64,000 nt of DNA. Source: Tubulanus polymorphus. Lineage: Eukaryota; Nemertea; Palaeonemertea; Tubulaniformes; Tubulanidae. The stretch lies in NCBI RefSeq assembly GCF_964204645.1, contig NC_134030.1, positions 16,247,110-16,311,109 on the forward strand, given 5' to 3'. The notes under the pieces are model-generated. The model searched no databases. It was not told where the DNA came from and worked only from the letters and a program-made list of their open reading frames with translations. Numbering within the stretch: position 1 is the first letter of the stretch; each line of letters begins with the position of its first letter. Below are positions 47,301-49,426 of this stretch, piece by piece. The translations under genes were made by a program, and so were the position numbers.

Positions 47301-47337
47301 CAGTTATTGCTGGCAGAATAAGAAAAACAATCATCAT
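6710..47337 (-). CDS. ACE: Angiotensin-converting enzyme (peptidase M2), exons 1-11
   Basis: A spliced host gene on the minus strand, assembled from eleven exons: 47,149-47,337; 44,017-44,178; 43,788-43,875; 43,561-43,704; 37,645-37,836; 13,288-13,385; 12,879-13,051; 9,124-9,248; 8,921-9,019; 6,891-7,035; 6,710-6,808. All introns start GT and end AG, and codon phase agrees at every junction. Together they encode about 504 residues: a signal peptide, the single M2 catalytic domain with HEMGH zinc ligands and the downstream HEAVGD glutamate, and the DQWRWRVF and [10 protein letters not shown] boxes. The known enzyme is a zinc dipeptidyl carboxypeptidase, secreted or membrane-bound, that trims peptide hormones. 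The remaining C-terminal part (about 100-150 residues of the domain) must lie left of the window beyond Polinton A. No coding break is seen, so the gene is probably functional despite introns of up to 25 kb filled with mobile elements. Confidence 0.93.
6891..7035 (-). CDS. ACE: ACE exon 10
   Basis: Encodes [20 protein letters not shown], then [14 protein letters not shown], diagnostic for peptidase M2. It begins in phase 1 and ends in phase 2, matching both neighbours. The donor is GTAAAAAG. Confidence 0.93.
7290..7742 (+). pseudogene. Polymerase N-terminal remnant (Polinton B)
   Basis: A plus-strand frame at 7,317-7,544 contains a finger-like [10 protein letters not shown] segment and a second CxxH-like end. 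It is followed at 7,585-7,640 by text matching the RDYINSLE-type segment that in element C directly precedes the main polymerase domain. Several stops and frame changes follow up to 7,742. I read it as the decayed finger region and first part of the polymerase gene. Confidence 0.5.
7743..8283 (-). pseudogene. Right-end Polinton gene (B copy), frameshifted
   Basis: The minus-strand frame 8,233-7,889 gives 114 codons, and the reading continues upstream without an ATG to about 8,283. Near 7,915 it changes frame into text with the [15 protein letters not shown] pattern. The gene at 39,702-40,277 in element D has the matching [13 protein letters not shown] pattern, so the two are homologues. B lacks most of the terminal CxC finger. 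The function is unknown; the position, first gene inward from the right element end, is shared with D. Confidence 0.55.
8404..8556. repeat. Terminal palindrome of Polinton B
   Basis: A 153-bp palindrome: AGAGTAATTGGGAATATGGG on the left pairs with CATATTTCCAATTACTC on the right, and the inner arms AAAGGTTGAAGGGGCG and CGACCCTTCGACCTTTTG also pair. The loop region reads ATTCGAGCGTGCGAGAATT. The arm sequence differs from A (GGGATAATAGG), but the pairing is kept. Confidence 0.8.
8557..8920. other. ACE intron 9 remainder
   Basis: Host intron between element B and exon 9. No coding text or repeat is recognised. Confidence 0.6.
8921..9019 (-). CDS. ACE: ACE exon 9 (third zinc ligand)
   Basis: Encodes [19 protein letters not shown]. 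The glutamate of HEAVGD is the third zinc ligand in the M2 family. Donor GTGAGTG and acceptor CATTTAAG; begins and ends in phase 1. Confidence 0.93.
9124..9248 (-). CDS. ACE: ACE exon 8 (catalytic HEMGH)
   Basis: Encodes [20 protein letters not shown], then [12 protein letters not shown]. The HEMGH motif holds two zinc ligands and the catalytic glutamate. Acceptor TATATGCAG and donor GTATTC. All catalytic residues are intact. Confidence 0.95.
9249..12878. other. ACE intron 7, mostly featureless
   Basis: A 3.6-kb host intron. Apart from the 42-bp tandem repeat at 9,916-10,094, I find no gene, RNA or element ends. Short open frames in it (for example 10,670-11,141 and 11,717-11,965) show no homology I can support. 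Confidence 0.6.
9916..10094. repeat. 42-bp tandem repeat, about 4 copies
   Basis: Four successive copies of a unit of about 42 bp containing TTGTAGACATTGTCGACGAG and AATCGGTCGACAATCAGG, with a few substitutions each and one slightly shorter copy. The open frame across it on the minus strand is a by-product of the repeat. Confidence 0.85.
12879..13051 (-). CDS. ACE: ACE exon 7
   Basis: Encodes [20 protein letters not shown] and then [15 protein letters not shown] and [15 protein letters not shown], strongly conserved in M2 peptidases. Acceptor TTTACGCAG and donor GTAGGT; starts in phase 0 and ends in phase 2. Confidence 0.95.
13108..13170. repeat. Short inverted repeat in ACE intron 6
   Basis: CGACGGTTCAC and GTGAACCGTCGGAC face each other around a copy of a related segment (CGGACTCGTGAACC). 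A small hairpin of unknown role in the 236-bp intron. Confidence 0.5.
13288..13385 (-). CDS. ACE: ACE exon 6
   Basis: Encodes [19 protein letters not shown] followed by [13 protein letters not shown]. The NMWxQSW box is typical of the family. Acceptor TTTATCTAG and donor GTAATC; phase 1 in, phase 0 out. Confidence 0.93.
13386..15324. other. ACE intron 5, proximal part
   Basis: Contains the AAT microsatellite (13,410-13,545) and a run of C at about 14,690-14,703. No gene or element end is recognised elsewhere. Open frames across 13,400-13,720 are translations of the microsatellite. Confidence 0.6.
13410..13545. repeat. AAT/AAAAT microsatellite
   Basis: About 135 bp made of AAT triplets mixed with AAAAT and AAGAAT units. 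Confidence 0.9.
15325..15605. repeat. Palindromic array, TCGAATTTCG type
   Basis: Reiterated short palindromes such as CGAAATTCGAC, TTAATAAGTCGAATTTCG and TCGAAATTCGACATAATAAG, in both orientations and variable spacing. The organisation resembles the two arrays at 16.2-17.4 kb, but the unit is different. Confidence 0.75.
16161..16528 (+). repeat. Palindromic array element, TTTTATCGCGCGATAAAA type
   Basis: Begins GGTGGCTGATTCGGGCCAT, then a short AT spacer, then about ten reiterations of perfect or near-perfect palindromes such as TTTTATCGCGCGATAAAA separated by AACGA/AAAGTCG. An inverted copy lies at 32,925-33,264 with the same terminal sequence, so this is a dispersed element, not a local array. 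Confidence 0.8.
16529..17405 (+). repeat. Palindromic array element, GTTTTGGCGCGCCAAAAC type
   Basis: Starts with TATGGTGGCTGATAAGGGCC, nearly the same end as the preceding element, but the palindromic unit is GTTTTGGCGCGCCAAAAC or its GGCGGGGGCGCC variant, about 20 copies. A single-copy spacer (about 17,085-17,205) splits the array. The right part ends inside the integrase C-terminal domain of the BEL element at about 17,406. Long open frames here are repeat translations. Confidence 0.8.
17406..19530 (-). pseudogene. pol: BEL/Pao RNase H and integrase region
   Basis: The main frame 19,460-17,835 gives 541 codons. The N-terminal part is RNase H of the Pao type ([18 protein letters not shown], then [16 protein letters not shown], and a WTDST box). 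It is followed by the H2C2 finger ([16 protein letters not shown], then CITCRK) and the integrase core with [15 protein letters not shown] and GGVWERMI carrying the three acidic residues. After a frame change near 17,830 the C-terminal domain continues to [16 protein letters not shown] and [12 protein letters not shown], ending at about 17,406 where the array starts. A stop lies at about 19,505 just upstream of the frame. Confidence 0.9.
19588..20005 (+). repeat. Left terminal inverted repeat of 7.7-kb element
   Basis: Pairs with 26,845-27,256. Contains the perfect palindrome GGGAGGTTTAAACCTCCC at about 19,909-19,927, kept in the right copy. Confidence 0.85.
20006..22253. other. Interior of 7.7-kb element, no gene
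   Basis: AT-rich non-coding sequence. Only short AAAATCCCC-type repeats at 20,560-20,640 and 21,890-21,925 stand out. Confidence 0.55.
22254..23330 (+). mobile_element. 5'-truncated LINE with (TCTA)n tail
   Basis: A plus-strand frame (22,333-23,148, open upstream to about 22,300) encodes the C-terminal part of a LINE ORF2: a thumb-like [20 protein letters not shown] segment and a C-terminal finger ([24 protein letters not shown] type). A short 3' region ends in (TCTA)n at 23,294-23,326. The homologous sequence at 48,370-48,720 lacks this block and so shows the empty site. The catalytic reverse transcriptase core is absent, so this is a dead-on-arrival insertion. Confidence 0.8.
23294..23326. 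repeat. (TCTA)n microsatellite tail
   Basis: Eight tetranucleotide units directly after the LINE 3' end. Such tails are typical of some LINE clades. Confidence 0.85.
23331..26844. other. Interior of 7.7-kb element, right part
   Basis: Non-coding. The stretches 23,340-23,520 and 24,190-24,300 have diverged copies at 48,420-48,720. A hairpin with arms CATGGACTCTAAAACG lies at about 24,869-24,914, and related arms occur at 26,725-26,750. Around 23,650 there is a run GGCTAATGCTATTAGCC. Confidence 0.55.
26845..27256 (-). repeat. Right terminal inverted repeat of 7.7-kb element
   Basis: Reverse complement of the left repeat. Strong matches at CTTTCTCAGTTTGTATCAAA, at ACAATCGTACAAACGTGTCA-like text, and at the GGGAGGTTTAAACCTCCC palindrome (26,920-26,937). 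Confidence 0.85.
27257..28157 (-). pseudogene. pol: BEL/Pao reverse transcriptase
   Basis: A frame of about 300 codons with the Pao order: [12 protein letters not shown], then [11 protein letters not shown] (fingers), [14 protein letters not shown] (first aspartate), [16 protein letters not shown], and FYVDDCLKS holding the catalytic DD pair. The thumb ends at [20 protein letters not shown], exactly where the inverted repeat of the 7.7-kb element starts. The N-terminal side is joined by a frame change near 28,100 to the linker and protease frame. The catalytic residues are intact, but the gene is severed. Confidence 0.9.
28079..28933 (-). pseudogene. pol: BEL/Pao protease and linker
   Basis: The frame 28,933-28,547 contains [18 protein letters not shown], the DTGS active site of a retroviral-type aspartic protease. 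A second frame, 28,537-28,079, continues with the segment between protease and reverse transcriptase ([20 protein letters not shown]), typical of Pao elements. Frame changes near 28,540 and 28,100. Confidence 0.85.
28906..29091 (-). pseudogene. gag: BEL/Pao nucleocapsid zinc knuckles
   Basis: [14 protein letters not shown] and [13 protein letters not shown] form two adjacent CCHC-type knuckles, as at the gag-pol junction of BEL/Pao elements. In a different frame from the gag body upstream. Confidence 0.8.
29141..30301 (-). CDS. gag: BEL/Pao gag (DUF1759), truncated
   Basis: An open frame of about 390 codons. I choose the ATG at 30,301 ([20 protein letters not shown]) because BEL gag usually begins this way and the upstream codons show no conservation; the frame itself is open from 30,334. 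The centre, with [20 protein letters not shown] and [17 protein letters not shown], is the DUF1759 retrotransposon peptidase-associated domain. The frame ends at 29,141 just before the knuckles, where a frame change separates it from pol. Confidence 0.88.
   Translation of the reverse strand: MASLDEKVKSRAGFKANVTKRSNILRKALKEGLPYDDVKKLIDDVTQSWEKFENAHDAVHCLYIEDDDIENSYMYFDREEKKYRELLEKATKVQSPVVSDSVAASTGNSDSDLAAMVKSLKRMALPQQEVPIFGGDPIEYCYFVKAFENIIESKTDCSSQRLYYLMQYTRGEVKELVRSCMEQPPDIWYSEAKRLLKEHYGNNYIIASVLVDNLIEGPVIKSEDGQALHNYSMKLISCKNTLGEIGYLSKVENPDNLRRIIARLPYDLRKKWHVKADYITTFNDREIRLDDISNFVQSDARVLNHPVFGKLSDGYKISDLSGQSSLSKGDYRKPNNPVGQLGQRNFAISSYNQCMNRNQNQRVNLDTVRTPSSTVCQLCSVSNHCL
30344..30792 (-). repeat. 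Probable 5' LTR of the BEL element
   Basis: About 450 bp between the host exon and gag, read on the minus strand from TGTGAAGTCAATG to ATTTGCAACA. It has an AATAAA signal near its 3' side (about 30,360-30,366), as expected in an LTR. The other LTR is absent, so the boundaries are estimates. Confidence 0.5.
30911..31404 (-). CDS. SAM-domain gene, exon c
   Basis: Acceptor TTTTTTTTCATAG and donor GTAAGT. Phase 1 in, phase 0 out. Encodes about 164 codons, including the GGG and LFLPSG boxes described for the whole gene. Confidence 0.7.
30911..32544 (-). CDS. Host gene with SAM domain, three exons, partial
   Basis: Three exons joined by GT/AG introns with agreeing phase: 32,476-32,544 (ATG at 32,541), 31,555-31,666, and 30,911-31,404. 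The first two make one SAM domain: [17 protein letters not shown], then [20 protein letters not shown]. The third exon encodes a basic Ser/Lys-rich stretch, [15 protein letters not shown], then [16 protein letters not shown] and [20 protein letters not shown]. This pattern of a GGG box and an LFxPxG box resembles an uncharacterised, highly expanded invertebrate family that often joins a SAM domain. The gene continues past the donor at 30,910, but I find no further exon; the BEL element follows directly. It lies on the same strand inside ACE intron 5. Confidence 0.7.
31555..31666 (-). CDS. SAM-domain gene, exon b
   Basis: Acceptor CTACTTTTTCAG and donor GTAATT. Encodes [20 protein letters not shown] and [12 protein letters not shown], the C-terminal half of the SAM domain. 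Confidence 0.75.
32204..32243. repeat. Hairpin CAACTGTGGAACTGG
   Basis: CAACTGTGGAACTGG faces CCAGTTCCACAGTTG across a 10-bp loop. Further partial copies of the same arm at 32,120 and 32,286 suggest a small palindromic element in the intron. Confidence 0.6.
32476..32544 (-). CDS. SAM-domain gene, exon a with start codon
   Basis: Acceptor TTTCTTTCTAG and donor GTACGA. Encodes [20 protein letters not shown], the first helix of a SAM domain. The acceptor before the ATG implies a non-coding upstream exon, which I do not identify. Confidence 0.7.
32545..32924. other. No gene seen
   Basis: Contains a run of C at about 32,749-32,760. No other feature. Confidence 0.55.
32925..33264 (-). repeat. Palindromic array element, inverted copy
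   Basis: Reverse-orientation copy of the element at 16,161-16,528: the same TTTTATCGCGCGATAAAA units and the same end (ATGGCCCGAATCAGCCACC). Two copies in opposite orientation 17 kb apart confirm a mobile family. Confidence 0.8.
33579..35033. mobile_element. 1.45-kb inverted-repeat element with 6-bp target duplication
   Basis: Ends TATGGGCGGCCATTCCCGCC and its reverse complement. The terminal inverted repeats are about 290 bp long (33,579-33,870 and 34,740-35,033) and highly similar. CACGTT stands directly outside both ends (33,573-33,578 and 35,034-35,039). The middle holds smaller inverted and direct copies of AACTCAAGATGTCGTCTCAG. There is no coding capacity: a non-autonomous DNA transposon. 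Confidence 0.85.
35637..36640. mobile_element. Foldback element with ACGAAAT arrays
   Basis: Inverted ends: AAGTACTAAACGACGAAAT on the left, ATTTCGTCGTTTTAGTACTT on the right, each followed by repeated ACGAAATTACGAAAT units. Inside are a tRNA-like segment (35,899-35,950), a perfect hairpin with 15-bp arms CCCCTCGAGTTGTAT at 35,975-36,007, and an inverted pair ATACCTTGTTTCTCC (36,081; 36,217). It splits the LINE fragment, so it is the younger insertion. Confidence 0.65.
35899..35950 (+). repeat. tRNA-like (SINE-type) remnant
   Basis: CCGTGGCTGAGTTTAGCG resembles an A box region and GTTCGAATCCC is a perfect B box, but they are only about 15 bp apart and no cloverleaf of tRNA length fits. Probably a shortened tRNA-derived segment within the foldback element. 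Confidence 0.45.
37141..37644. other. ACE intron 5, distal part
   Basis: About 500 bp without a recognisable feature, next to exon 5. Confidence 0.5.
37645..37836 (-). CDS. ACE: ACE exon 5
   Basis: Encodes [20 protein letters not shown], then [20 protein letters not shown] and GQIPAHLLG. The LHAYVR and IPAHLLG boxes are family hallmarks. Acceptor ATATTTAAG and donor GTATGT; phase 1 at both ends. Confidence 0.94.
   Translation of the reverse strand, partial: VSKTLEMNGDNLTNQKHLKLTLEIYSGNFNLFIKIYMLTFGIDSQKNTVRRVFHKLVRFPHIF
37837..39127. other. ACE intron 4, no gene
   Basis: Host intron between exon 5 and the GGGCGGCC element end. No gene or repeat recognised. Confidence 0.55.
39128..39266. 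repeat. TATGGGCGGCC end plus AACGTGAAGGATAA tandem repeat
   Basis: Begins TATGGGCGGCCATCCCCGCC, the same terminus as the element at 33,579. It is followed by about six copies of a 14-20 bp unit containing ACGTGAAGGATAA. Confidence 0.7.
39267..39665. repeat. AT-rich tandem repeat of about 73 bp, five copies
   Basis: The unit starts ACAATTTTATGATTTCATTT, continues with TTTTATTAATCATTT and ends TTTATATATTTAAAACAT. Alternate copies are more alike (for example starting at 39,267, 39,417 and 39,562), hinting at a two-unit higher-order repeat. It lies just downstream of the Polinton D gene. Confidence 0.8.
39702..40277 (-). CDS. Right-end Polinton protein with terminal CxC finger (D)
   Basis: An intact frame of 191 codons, the first gene inward from the right terminal palindrome of element D. 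The N-terminal part is helical and charged. The C-terminal part has [13 protein letters not shown] and then [18 protein letters not shown], a compact CxC...HH-type finger like those in the Polinton zinc-finger proteins here. The homologue in B (7,743-8,283) occupies the same place. I cannot name a function. The ATG follows AATTTTAATAAAAAAAATTC by 9 bp. It lies in ACE intron 4 on the same strand and is one of the few undamaged Polinton genes here, so exaptation or recent arrival are both possible. Confidence 0.65.
   Translation of the reverse strand: MNEQILQFKDIDLNELEKYFTIRNFIPIKDLIKTARFRFQVNNITELMFKNHYLMIELSNEKDKILFNTIIPKFTTFDGIVKHLMITDAIRSLFNNENSHKTLFLHLRYCPFRECNVMFFRLQEKTFIPDIPNEKSFKDVGIQCNLDNKIETPKYEPNEKALCNCGKYYTRSNKSHHLKSKYNNSKIIIQL
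40286..40304 (-). promoter_or_regulatory. AT-rich upstream motif (D)
   Basis: The minus strand reads CAATTTTAATAAAAAAAAT just before the gene start, matching the motif of elements A and C. Confidence 0.45.
40671..41730 (+). mobile_element. Penelope-like element, 5'-truncated, with 15-bp target duplication
   Basis: Flanked by ATTGTATATATAGGG at 40,656-40,670 and 41,731-41,745. Its outer 118-bp segments (40,709-40,826 and 41,614-41,730) are inverted repeats of one another, as in Penelope elements whose terminal repeats face each other. The inside encodes the end of the reverse transcriptase and a GIY-YIG nuclease. Confidence 0.85.
41020..41631 (+). pseudogene. Penelope GIY-YIG endonuclease domain
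   Basis: The open frame runs from about 41,020 (no start codon) to 41,631. The first part resembles the reverse transcriptase thumb ([20 protein letters not shown], then [11 protein letters not shown]), followed by a linker with [13 protein letters not shown]. The nuclease follows: [20 protein letters not shown] and SEHKNDI, with the Tyr, Gly, Arg and His/Glu residues of GIY-YIG present (here KIYFGETGR). It ends in [11 protein letters not shown]. The catalytic reverse transcriptase core is absent, so this is a dead 5'-truncated copy. Confidence 0.88.
41876..43560. other. ACE intron 4, distal part
   Basis: Mostly featureless host intron. At about 42,870-42,938 the sequence ends CGAGTTATGCGGGGTCTACT, which resembles an end of a pogo/Tigger-like transposon. 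No partner end is found. Confidence 0.5.
43561..43704 (-). CDS. ACE: ACE exon 4
   Basis: Encodes [20 protein letters not shown], then [19 protein letters not shown]. The [11 protein letters not shown] box is diagnostic for ACE. Acceptor TTTGTGTAG and donor GTAAGT; phase 1 in and out. Confidence 0.95.
43788..43875 (-). CDS. ACE: ACE exon 3
   Basis: Encodes [20 protein letters not shown] and QCLELEP. The two cysteines correspond to the conserved first disulfide of ACE. Acceptor CATTCCAG and donor GTTAGG; phase 0 in, phase 1 out. Confidence 0.93.
44017..44178 (-). CDS. ACE: ACE exon 2
   Basis: A 54-codon exon, phase 0 at both ends, encoding [20 protein letters not shown], then [15 protein letters not shown] and [10 protein letters not shown]. 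Acceptor TTTATTTTTAG and donor GTGAGT. Less conserved than later exons, but it joins exons 1 and 3 in frame. Confidence 0.88.
44738..45183 (+). pseudogene. Polinton E copy of the 199-residue membrane protein
   Basis: Recognisable text, in order: KTLDDLGK at the start, [13 protein letters not shown] near the middle, then [36 protein letters not shown] and [19 protein letters not shown] near the end. It matches the gene at 60,023-60,619 throughout. At least four stops and one frame change are present. It lies in ACE intron 1 on the opposite strand to ACE. Confidence 0.8.
45186..45470 (+). pseudogene. Polinton E basic protein fused to integrase fragment
   Basis: First a basic segment ([13 protein letters not shown], then [10 protein letters not shown]) matching the start of the 60,612 protein, with one stop. 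Then, in another frame, [18 protein letters not shown], matching the last part of the integrase core around 61,480-61,540 in element C. About 800 bp of gene between these two pieces is missing, so element E has an internal deletion. Confidence 0.7.
45510..45808 (-). pseudogene. OB-fold-like protein remnant (Polinton E)
   Basis: Minus-strand text starting [15 protein letters not shown] and, after frame changes, [14 protein letters not shown] then [12 protein letters not shown], which follows the LPxRF...DLE...YKG pattern of the genes at 1,824 and 49,033. It is more diverged than A and C. It lies immediately inside the element end, as in C. Confidence 0.6.
45835..45895. repeat. Degenerate end of Polinton E (one palindrome arm)
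   Basis: The sequence CCCCTGGTATGAAACCCACA, then TATTTCAGTTACT, aligns with the outer arm of the B palindrome. The inner arm is not visible, so the palindrome is lost or degenerate. Confidence 0.6.
45896..47148. other. ACE intron 1 remainder
   Basis: Host intron between element E and exon 1. No gene or repeat recognised. Confidence 0.55.
47149..47337 (-). CDS. ACE: ACE exon 1 with start codon and signal peptide
   Basis: The ATG at 47,337 starts [16 protein letters not shown], a signal peptide. It is followed by [15 protein letters not shown] and [17 protein letters not shown], the N-terminal helix of ACE with an NxT glycosylation site. Donor GTTTGT after AAG, phase 0. The 5' leader above it has no upstream ATG in frame that looks real. 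Confidence 0.92.
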
Positions 47338-48369
47338 GTTCTTCCGGGCTTGACTGGTAGAAGTAATCTAAAGAAAGTACCTTAATAGACCGATTTAAGA
47401 ATAGAGGTCTAGGGTTACACTGTGACACACATTCTTGTATCAATCGTCTGATAAGCAGAACACTTGGATACGTTATCCACTTATAATGGCCTGCAGAATG
47501 TTAGATAAATATTCAATCCGTACCCTACTGAGCTATTTTCCGTTCGAAAACTGCACTAACTTGAAAGCTAAGGTGGAGTCTCCAACATTTATATCAACTG
47601 AGAAACAGGTATCAAGCAGATGCATCCTAATACCCCAGCTCACGCAGTGAAGTCGATTATTTGTTTCTTATTCTATTACTTATCGAATATGAAGTATTCT
47701 CAGTAAATATGCGTCTATCTTTTCTAAAAACCAGAAGGAATCTTTCTATGTAGTCGGGTTAATATCAGCAATTTCAGCGCAATTAGATGGTCATCAATCG
47801 AGATGCGGACATTTAGACCTAATTCTACTCATAAGTTCGAAATGAATTGTACAGCAGTTCAGAAATATTCGATAATAGTTTGTAACTTCAAAACATCAAT
47901 TCATACAGCATCAGAACAGACACTGATAGTTTGCGCTGAATTCATAGACGAAAGAGGGAGCAGGTCGATCAATTCATTTTAATAGGCGGCACCTAAAAAA
48001 ACTTTTCGCATAATTTTTTTTTGTTTTCAAAAAATTAAGAAAAGTCTTTTTAAAATTTAACATATTTTTATTTTATTTAACTTTTTTTGTAAAAAAAAAC
48101 AAAAAGTGAATGAAATAATTAGCATTAAAAATGCGAAATATGCTCTAAGAGTACGTACTGTACATGACTCGTGCAAAGATTTTTGTCAATATTTGAGTTA
48201 GGAAGTTTCGAGCTATAAAATACAATGAGATGAGCATAAATAGTACAAAATTACATTTAAGACTTTAAGATTAAGAGGTTCAAATAAGTTGTTTATTGCA
48301 AACCTTATGATCTTAGAGAATATTGCAATCATCTATACTGCTTTTTAAATACTGTCAGATGGGTTGACT
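47338..48369. other. Upstream of ACE, promoter region not resolved
   Basis: About 1 kb between the ACE start and the repeat fragment. Includes a T/A-rich tract at 47,995-48,120. I see no convincing core promoter element. Confidence 0.4.
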
Positions 48370-48720
48370 CTGGCCAGCATCCTGTTGGGTAAAATTAACT
48401 CAATTTCAAGCGACCACCTCTTGGTTATCCAGAAGTTTTACTATACAGACTGAGACTAGATGATTGAACTAAATTTTTGAATCAAAATATTGTCACTGGA
48501 GTAAATATCTATTCCTTATTACACTTTCAGCACTAATCATATTTTACATGTAATTGAAGGTATTTCTGTCATTTAAAGTTAATAAGGTATAACCACATTA
48601 AATACCCCGGCCTTAGATAATCCAGTAGGTTTAAAGCGAAAGGATAAAATTAGGAATGTACTAGTGATATAATTTTTTGGAAGAGTATTTTGACCTTCAG
48701 ATCTGATATTCAAAGTGTAG
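48370..48720 (+). repeat. Diverged copy of interior of the 7.7-kb element (empty LINE site)
   Basis: Aligns with 22,200-22,253, then directly with 23,341-23,520, then directly with 24,190-24,300. The LINE block 22,254-23,340 and the 670-bp block 23,520-24,190 are absent. This is a second copy of the repeat family from before, or without, those insertions. Confidence 0.8.
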
Positions 48721-48820
48721 TGTTGCGTTTATTAGCACAAAATTGCAATATAGCGATCCTGAAGTTCGATTGACGACAAACAATGAATATGTATTTGATG
48801 TATTTATTTGACGAGAGCAT

Positions 48821-48974
48821 GAGTAATAGGGAATATGTTGTTCTAGATCAAAGGTCGAAAGGTCGAGTGAGTAAAAAATGAAAAATAAATTCTCGCACAC
48901 TCGAATTTATTTTTCATTTTCTACTCACTCAACCTCTCAACCTTTAATCTAGAACAACATATTCCCTATTACTC
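48821..48974. repeat. Terminal palindrome of Polinton C
   Basis: A 154-bp palindrome with arms GAGTAATAGGGAATATGTTG and CAACATATTCCCTATTACTC continuing inward (TTCTAGATCAAAGGTCGAAA against TCTCAACCTTTAATCTAGAA). The loop reads TTCTCGCACACTCGAATTT. It marks the left element end, next to the OB-fold gene. Confidence 0.85.
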
Positions 48975-49004
48975 TTAAAATATTAATCTAATATCTTCTA
49001 AAAT

Positions 49005-49020
49005 CAGTTTTAATAAAAAA
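49005..49020 (+). promoter_or_regulatory. AT-rich upstream motif of OB-fold gene (C)
   Basis: CAGTTTTAATAAAAAA, 12 bp before the ATG at 49,033, with ATATTAAA directly before the ATG. Confidence 0.5.
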
Positions 49021-49032
49021 TTTGATATTAAA

Positions 49033-49386
49033 ATGGAGAGTAAACAAGTACACAGTGAGAACAACAAATCATTTCTAGATAGAATTAAAGATATCACTAA
49101 TGTAAAATCTGTAGATTATAAATTCAAAAAGTTAACAGAATTAACAATTCATAAGAAATATCTAATTACAAATATTGATATAGTTACTAACAAATATGGA
49201 GATAAATTAGTTATCCACTTAGAATATGAAGGATTAAAAGGAAATACATATAAATTCATAACATATTTACCAGATAGATTTCATAGATTATCAAGTGAAG
49301 ATTTAGAATAATTATGTTCAGGTGATTTCTATTTCATATATAAAGGTAAGAATGAAAAAGGGCACCATGAAATAGATTTTGAATAG
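49033..49386 (+). pseudogene. Putative OB-fold ssDNA-binding protein, Polinton C
   Basis: 118 codons with one premature TAA (49,309-49,311) and a terminal TAG. The same length as the A copy and similar along its whole length (KYLITNIDIVTNKYGDKLVI, then YLPDRFHRLSSEDLE and KNEKGHHEIDFE). It is the first gene inside the left palindrome and is followed after 40 bp by the polymerase. The single stop lies 27 codons before the end, so a shortened product is conceivable. The OB-fold assignment is inferred from the strand pattern, without a search. Confidence 0.55.
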
Positions 49387-49398
49387 AATATGTAAAAT

Positions 49399-49417
49399 CA
49401 ATTTTAATAAAAAATTT
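49399..49417 (+). promoter_or_regulatory. AT-rich upstream motif of polymerase gene (C)
   Basis: CAATTTTAATAAAAAATTT ends 9 bp before the polymerase ATG at 49,427. The downstream ATTAAAATG context equals that of the preceding gene. Confidence 0.5.
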
Positions 49418-49426
49418 AGTATTAAA

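Noticed and set aside
48821-48974. Flip-flop inversion of the terminal hairpin, as in parvoviruses
   Set aside because: Relative to the element interior the loop has the same orientation in all four copies.
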